From assembly GCA_025175895.1 (NCBI GenBank), contig CM046008.1, positions 25,995,255 through 26,059,254 on the forward strand: DNA of 64,000 bases, read 5' to 3'. Below, piece by piece: positions 58,290 through 64,000 of the stretch (position 1 is its first letter; every line of letters starts with the position of its first letter). The stretch is from Wurfbainia villosa (lineage: Eukaryota > Streptophyta > Magnoliopsida > Zingiberales > Zingiberaceae). Both the position numbers and the translations under genes were made by a program. The notes beneath the pieces are model-generated. The model was not told the DNA's origin, searched no databases, and saw nothing but the letters and a program-made list of their open reading frames with translations.

Positions 58290-59113
58290 CCATGCTTTTA
58301 TAGAGCGCGTGTTTCTTAACCATTAAGAAACCTTCTCCTTAGAGTTATTGGTTCCTAACCAAAGCCATTAACCCGCTCCAATAACTTAAGTTAAAATAAA
58401 CCGAACCGAGTTGGTCTATTTTAAGTTAAAACGAACTGAATCAACTTTGGTTCATTCGTTTAAAACAAATAAAACCACATTGGTTTATTTTCCACCATTG
58501 GATTAGAACCAAACCAATTTGGTTCATCCATCATGTCTTCATAAGACTTGGCCCATCCATGCTTCCGTTGCGACTGAAACAATTTCATGCTTGCTCCTTG
58601 TTTGGTCCAACCAAACCTAGTTTCTCTCAATCTGAGTATCTCATTCTCAAGCTCATTTTAAATCCTTCGGATTACGCTCATTGTGTGTGTGACCAAATAG
58701 GTTCCCGATTTATGTTGGTTGTCTATAATTAACCATTAATTATAGAATGATCATGAGTGGCACCTAGTAGTACATCATGATCCCCAATTAATCAGAAAAT
58801 CAACGGTTGATTCCAGAACCATTTCTGAAACTCTTCAGCAGCTACAAAGAATCGTGCCTCATTCCCTTCACTCATCTTATACCCACTTGGATCAGGACAT
58901 GGTCTAAGTGTCAATCCCCACTAGGTTGACTATGTCACACCTCGCCCAAGTATCATTTCCTCGTCCTATGGATTCTAGTTACTACACATGTATCCAAGAG
59001 TACCTTACTCTAAACATGTAATGCTTTGGCCAAAGACTTTAGTAACAATCCAACGAGAGACCATGGGTATATATCTCCTCGCTGAAGCGGGAAGTGAAGC
59101 TTCGACCTTCAAG

Positions 59114-59125
59114 TGGTATCAGAGC
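59114..59125 (+). promoter_or_regulatory. Primer-binding site of G
   Basis: Exact TGGTATCAGAGC. It is intact although its LTR is gone. Confidence 0.88.
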
Positions 59126-60209
59126 CACGGTTTCTAATTTTTTGTGTTTAGGATTCGATTACTTTTATGCACTTATCATATATTGTATGTGTCGGATAAT
59201 AGTAGGATGTGCGTAGGCTATCTTTTTGGTTGCAGGCATAAGATCCAACTATTATGGCCATATGTGTGTGTATGTGATTGGATGTGTGTAATTGTAATAT
59301 TATTTGAATCCTCGAGGTTGATGAGGCTAGTATTTAATTTTTGTAATTAAGTACGACATTATTTAGCCACTCTTTTATTTTAGTTTACTTTTGATCTAGA
59401 TTTCATGTACACTCCTTCATGGAGTATAGGATCGATGGATGTAAATTAAAATAATTTTTTCTCTGCTCAGATCTCCGGATGGCTTGTACATGGCGTAGGG
59501 AGGAGTGGGCGAGATGGTGACACGACGGGAGGCATATTGGAAAACAAAAGCCATAATAGTTGGAAAATATTTTTCATATTTATTACTTCTTGTTTGATAT
59601 GCATGTTGTGTGCTAGGAAAATTCTTCATTTTAAATTACTAAGTGGGAGAGGGATATTTTTTTAAAATTCCCATGACCTCCATTACAATTTGACATGTGA
59701 TGTAAACAAACTTGCACGTCGGCTCTGAGTGCCTTCCTCCCCATCGAATGAGTTTGTTTTGCCGATCACAAGGTCAAATATGGTTATAGGAAATTATTTA
59801 GGAGCGTGTGTACTTCCCCATCTGAAGGCACATAATCCGAGATAATTGTCTTAGTATCGAGTAATGGTGAACACTTAGATGTAAATAGGAGTATCTTCTC
59901 CATCGGAGTCACTGCTTTTATTTGTAGGGCCGAAGAGGAACCAACTATTAATTTTATTTGTCAAAAAGTAAGGTTGACAGGATAATAAAATTAATGGGTA
60001 AAATATCCTCTTACAAATGTAGAATTAGTATACATCCACACTATCGTGGCATACAATATTCTCGGTGTTTTGAGGTGTTGGTTGATTTTAAAACTTTATT
60101 GTTTGAGGAATTAATAAATTTTTTGAAATCTAATGTTTTGATCTATATGATTCTTAGGTTTTTCAAAAATGACTTTCAACCCACTTACTGTGATACTAAA
60201 GAAAAATAA
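59126..60209 (+). other. Leader of G
   Basis: This 1.08-kb AT-rich stretch has no recognisable gene or repeat. A T-run with TTATTTT motifs at 59440-59460 and small open frames appear to be chance. Confidence 0.55.
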
Positions 60210-61137
60210 ACTTGACCCAATTATGTTGAATGGAAAAGGAATCTAGATATTGTCTTGACTGCTGAGGAGTACAAGTATGTACTCTTCGAAGAGAGTCCTC
60301 CTAAGCCTTGAGTTGATTCTGGAGAAAAGGAGAAAGAGAGTTATAAGAAGTGGATAAAGGCTGATGAGATTGCGCGGTGTTATATTTTGGCTTCTATGTC
60401 AAATGTATTGCAACATCATCATCAAGCCATGCCTACTGCTTATGACATGATGCTCAATCTCAAGGAACTTTTTGAACACCAGAATCGATCTGCTAGGTAG
60501 GAAGCCATGAGGAACTTGATGATGACCACCATGATTGAGGGAACGCCCATGAGGGATCATGTTCTCAAGATGATGACTCATTTGAATGAGCTGGAAGTCC
60601 TTGGAGCTGAGATCGATGGGGAAACCCAGGTCGATATCATTCTCCACTCTCTACCTAGGAGTTTTGAGCAGTTTCGCCTGAACTACAATATGAATAAGAG
60701 GTTGTATTCATTAGTGGAGCTTCTGACAGAACTCCAGGCGGCAAAGGGGCTTTTTCGTCAGAGTGCTCAGGCTCAGGCCATGGTTGCTCAAAAGGTTTCT
60801 ACTTCTAAGCTGAAAGGCAAGAAGAAGAAGAAACAAGGTGGAGCAAAGGTGGCGGAAGGATCTCAGGGAGGAGTGAAGAAGACGAAAGGCAAGTGCTTCA
60901 CTTGCAAGCAGACTGTACATTGGAAGAAGGACTGCCCCAACCGGAAGCAGAACAAAGGTATATCTTTGGGTCTAGTCGTTGAAACATGTTTAGTGGTGTT
61001 ATCTACCAGCACCTGGTGTGTAGATACGGGAGCCACTAATCATGTCTGCAATACTTTGTAGGGGTTCCAGGAAACCAGACGACTAGCTGAGGGGGAGATT
61101 ACCGTTTACTTGGGTGATGCTACGAAGGTGGCGGTCT
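60210..61137 (+). pseudogene. Copia gag-protease of G
   Basis: The frame starts in damaged text (TGA at 60213 in a T-G-PNYVEW motif, TGA at 60309, TAG at 60498), then is open from 60507. It reads NLMMTTMIEGTPMRDHVLKM, QVDIILHSLPRSFEQFRLNY, NMNKRLYSLVELLTELQAAK, a Lys-rich run and the full knuckle CFTCKQTVHWKKDC (60894-60935). The protease WCVDTGATNHVC follows, with DTG at about 61023-61031. A TAG at 61059 and a one-base shift near 61137 follow. The knuckle and DTG are both intact. Confidence 0.9.
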
Positions 61138-62085
61138 ATTGCAGTGGGAGATGTTTATTTATCTTTTGATAGGAATAAAACTTTAGTTCTAAAAAATTGC
61201 CTTTATGTACCTTTATTTAGAAAGAATTTGATTTCGATTTCTAAATTGTTTTTGGATGGATATTCTATTTCTTTTAATGACAGAGTTGTTATAAAAAGGA
61301 ATAGGGAGATTATCTGTTCTGGTGCATTGATAGGAAATTTATATACCCTTGAACCAAAAGCTCCCACGATGTAAATAAAAGTAAATAACTCATCTGCTAA
61401 ATCTAATAAGAGAAAAGAACCTTCGAAAATGAACCAAACATATCTTTGGCATCTAAGGTTAGGTCATATTAACCTGAGTAGAATTCAAAGGTTGATAACT
61501 GATGGACCTTTGGGTTCATTAGTGGTGGAAGATTTCCCAACCTGCAAATCTTTCTTGGAAGGTAAAATGACCAAGAGGCCTTTTAAGGCCAAGGGGTATA
61601 GAGCCAAAGATGTGTTAGAATTGATTCATTCTGATTTGTGTGGTCCTATGTCTATCCGTGCTAGAGGTGGTTTTGAATATTTCGTCTCTTTTATACACAA
61701 TTATTCAAGATATAGATACATTTACTTGATGCACCACAAGTCTGAATGCTTTGACAGGTTCAAAGAATTCAAGGCTGATGTGGAGAAATGTCAAGGTAAA
61801 AGTATCAAGATACTACGATCTGATCGTGGTGGTGAGTACCTATTGGGAGAGTTTAGGAATTGCTTATTAGAGGTTGGGATACAATCCCAATTGTCAGCAC
61901 CTGGCACATCCCAGCAGAATGGTGTAGCGGAGCGAAGGAATAGGACTCTTATGGAGATGGTTAGATCGATGATGAGTTATTCTGAGTTACCAGATTCATT
62001 CTGGGGGTATGCTCTTGATACAACAGTGTATATTCTTTACTTGGTACCATCTAAATCAGTGCCTTCTACTCCCACAGAATTATAG
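61138..62085 (+). pseudogene. Pre-integrase and integrase of G
   Basis: The frame reads LKNCLYVPLFRKNLISISKL, a TAA at 61372, then MNQTYLWHLRLGHINLSRIQ (zinc His pair). PTCKSFLEGKM follows, in which the second zinc-binding Cys has become Phe. Catalytic motifs HSDLCGPM, LRSDRGGEY and NGVAERRNRT are present. The conserved DDYSRY has become HNYSRY. The open part ends at TAG 62083. It would be catalytically plausible but with a spoiled zinc domain. Confidence 0.9.
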
Positions 62086-62850
62086 ATTGGGCGAAAGCCT
62101 AGTCTGAAACATATTCGAATTTGGGGGAGTCTAGCACATGTGCTGAAGGCAGATGCTGGTAAGTTAGAACCTTGTACAGAAGTGTGCATGTTCGTAGGCT
62201 ATCCTAGAGGAACAAAAGGTGGATGGTTCTATAGTCCTAGAGATCAGAGGGTGGTCGTTAGCACGAACACTAGATTTTTAGAGGAAGACTATGTGATGAA
62301 CCACAAGCCCATGAGTAAGATTGTTCTGGAGGAATTAAGAGGGGAAGTCACTACTTCAGTACCATCGGTACAAGAGGATATACCACAAGTGACTGCACCG
62401 CGTGTCACAGAGGATACACAAGTGATACCTCATCATAGTCGGAGGGTTGTTAAACAACCTGATAGATTTACGTTCTTGGGAGAATCTTCTGATTTGGTCC
62501 CTGGCGAACATGAACCTGATCCCTGGACATATAATGAGGCAATCCAAGATAAAGATGCGGTATCTTTGCAAAGTGCAATGAATTCTAAGATAGAATCTAT
62601 GGATTCAAATCAGGTCTAGGAGCTAGTAGAACCACCCAATGATGTAAAAACCATTGGATGTAAGTGGATCTACAAAAGAAAGAGAGGAATAGATGGGAAT
62701 GTTAAGACTTTCAAAGCAAGGCTTGTTGCAAAAGGGTATGCTCAGAAAGAGGGTATCGATTATGAGGAGACCTTTTTGTCGGTAGCCATGCTTAAGGCTA
62801 TCTGGATTCTCTTATCTATTACTGCTCATATAGATTATGAGGTGTGGTAG
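62086..62850 (+). pseudogene. Integrase C-terminus and linker of G
   Basis: In the same frame: IGRKPSLKHIRIWGSLAHVL, GYPRGTKGGWFYSPRDQRVV, then a Ser/Thr/Val-rich linker with RRVVKQPDRF, DPWTYNEAIQDKDAVSLQSA, SMDSNQV, TAG at 62617. It continues GCKWIYKRKRGIDGNV, FKARLVAKGYAQKEGIDYEE, TAG at 62848. Confidence 0.85.
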
Positions 62851-63591
62851 ATGGATATCAAGATAGCTTTCCTTAATGGAAGTCTTGAGGAAAACATTTA
62901 TATGGAGCAACCACAGGGATTCATTGCAAAGGGCAAAGAGCATCTTGTGTGCAAGCTTAATCGGTCTATTTATGGATTGAAGCAAGCTTCGAGATCTTGG
63001 AACATCCGCTTTGATGAGGTAATCCAGTCTTATGGATTTATTCAAAGTCCGGATGAGTCTTGTGTATACAAGAGATTTGACGGAAATGTAGTGGTATTTC
63101 TTGTACTATACATAGATGATATTTTGTTAATTGGCAACAATGTCAAGGTGTTATCAAACGTAAGGGTATGGTTATCCAAACAGTTTGATATGAAGGACTT
63201 GGGAGAAGTGGGACACATCCTTGGGATCAAGGTTATAATGGATCGCAAGAAAAGGATGTTGTAGTTATCTCAAGCTTCATACATAGACACCATTTTGGCT
63301 CATTTTACCATGCAGAACTCCAAGAAAGGTTTTCTACCTTTTAGGCATGGAGTACCTTTATCTAAAGAGATGTGTCCTAGAACATCAAAGGAGATAGAGA
63401 AGATGAAGGTGGTTCCTTATGCTTCGGCGGTAGGAAGCCTCATGTATGCTATGTTATGTACGAGGTCGAATATCTGCTTTGTCATGGGCATGGTTAGCAG
63501 ATATCAGAGTAATCTAGGACAGGGACATTAGATTGCGATAAAGCATATATTAAAGTACATGAGAAGGACTAGGGATTATATACTGGTATAC
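62851..63591 (+). pseudogene. Reverse transcriptase of G
   Basis: MDIKIAFLNGSLEENIYMEQ, SIYGLKQASRSWNIRFDEVI and LYIDDILLIGNN, with YIDD at 63109-63120 (Ile in place of the usual Val). A TAG follows at 63262, then SYIDTILAHFTMQNSKKGFL, VVPYASAVGSLMYAMLCTR, and TAG at 63529. All pieces are in a single frame. Confidence 0.9.
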
Positions 63592-64000
63592 TAGGCAGAT
63601 CAATTACTCCCTATGGGTTACATAGATTCCTACTTCCAATCAGATAGGGATAACAGTAAGTCTACCTCAGGTTTTGTGTTTACTTTTGGAGGTGGAGCCA
63701 ATGTATAGAGGAGTGTCAAGCAGAAATGCGTGGCGGACACCACCATGGAAGCTGAGTATGTGGCAGCCTCTGTGGCAGCCAAAGAAGCTGTATGGCTTAG
63801 GAACTTCTTGATGGACTTGGATGTGATTCCTGGTTTGCCCAGAACTATCACAATTTATTGTGATAACAGCGGTACAGTTGCAAACTCGAAGGAACCACGA
63901 GCCCATAAGGCAAGTAAATACATAGAGTGCAAGTACCACCTGATACAAGAGATCGTAAAGCGAGAAGAAGTTGTTGTAGCTAAGATTGCATCAGAGGATA
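63592..64000 (+). pseudogene. RNase H of G, cut by window edge
   Basis: After TAG at 63592 the frame reads STSGFVFTFGGGANV, TAG at 63706, then RSVKQKCVADTTMEAEYVAA, SVAAKEAVWLRNFLMDLDV, IYCDNSGTVANSKEPRAHKA and KYHLIQEIVKREEVVVAKI to the edge. The CDNSG motif with its catalytic Asp is intact. Confidence 0.88.

Larger units (their letters stand above)
35447..59078 (-). repeat. LTR D3, truncated copy of the D-family LTR, split by element F
   Basis: The pieces 35447-36258 and 58290-59078 (minus) match the D LTRs from their 3' end to about 600 bp from their 5' start. Landmarks are GTCCAGTTTTTCTGGACAGC-like and CTCCGGAGAAGCGAG-like text at 35860-36010 and the mirrored text of D 41040-41790 at 58350-59075. 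The terminal TG has decayed to TA at 35447. The missing 600 bp would lie at the junction with element G. It is more diverged than the two LTRs of D, so it is older. Confidence 0.8.
59079..64000 (+). mobile_element. Copia element G, internal part without 5' LTR, running off the window
   Basis: A plus-strand PBS at 59114-59125 is followed by leader, gag, protease, integrase, reverse transcriptase and RNase H in copia order. The LTR expected left of the PBS is not there; the text joins the truncated D3 LTR through 35 unassigned bases (59079-59113). Gag wording (NYVEWKRNLDIVLTAEEYKY) fits a Tork/TAR-like copia lineage. The 3' LTR should lie a few hundred bases beyond 64000. Confidence 0.85.

Noticed and set aside
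36254..58300. GCGCGTG at both sides of F as a 7-bp target duplication
   Set aside because: The right copy starts 15 bp beyond the LTR end defined by the partner LTR and polypurine tract, and copia or gypsy duplications are 5 bp. It is probably chance.
60210..64000. TAG as a recoded or read-through codon in element G
   Set aside because: TAGs replace Gln and Trp at different places rather than one residue, other elements here end with TAG normally, and deamination explains them more simply.

Overview
This window is nuclear DNA of a flowering plant and consists almost entirely of LTR retrotransposons inserted into one another. I see no ordinary single-copy host gene, no rRNA or tRNA gene and no prokaryotic feature. 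The evidence for a plant is the set of Ty1/copia polyproteins (UBN2-type gag, CCHC knuckle, DTG protease, integrase, YVDD or YIDD reverse transcriptase, RNase H), Ty3/gypsy remnants of Tekay-like and Athila-like type, primer sites matching initiator tRNA-Met (TGGTATCAGAGC) or tRNA-Asp, 5-bp target duplications and a GT-AG-spliced transposon gene. The species cannot be named from this sequence; families of this kind fill large angiosperm genomes.

Layout. The oldest visible layer is a transposon-type locus at 30637-35446, with two tandem minus-strand genes of the 'putative gypsy-type transposon' (PF04195-like) kind. To its left lies an Athila-like non-autonomous element, F2 (plus strand, 1783-3152 and 28165-30636). 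To its right lies a truncated minus-strand LTR, D3 (35447-36258 and 58290-59078). F2 was invaded by copia element A1 (minus, running off the left edge, LTR 669-1782) and by copia element B (minus, 3153-28164). B's own RNase H region holds a solo LTR of the same family, B' (5155-20980). B' was split by a 12.9-kb Tekay-like gypsy element, C1 (5770-18656), and by a solo LTR, A3 (18704-19807). C1's right LTR carries another solo LTR, A2 (16207-17323).

On the right, D3 was invaded by a second Athila-like element, F (36259-58289). F contains a C-type LTR, C2 (39555-54493). C2 contains a solo LTR, E (39635-51065). E contains a two-LTR copia element, D (40411-49817). The last segment (59114-64000, plus) is the internal part of another copia element, G. 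Its 5' LTR is missing and its 3' end lies beyond the window.

Target duplications can be read directly for A2 (TACAG), A3 (GATTC), C1 (CTTGA), D (GGTGA) and E (AATAC), and with one mismatch for B and B'. Fragment lengths also add up: the three pieces of B' total about 1.8 kb, the length of the unbroken B LTRs.

State of the elements. Almost all reading frames are broken. The gag-protease frame of B (461 codons) is the best preserved. The gag of A1 is open for all 152 codons visible. D, G, B pol and C1 are pseudogenes. The F family lacks pol altogether and would have depended on a helper element. I found no evidence of an undescribed functional system. The unusual features are the depth and order of nesting, palindrome arrays inside LTRs, a striking excess of TAG stops in G, and the tandem intron-containing transposon genes.
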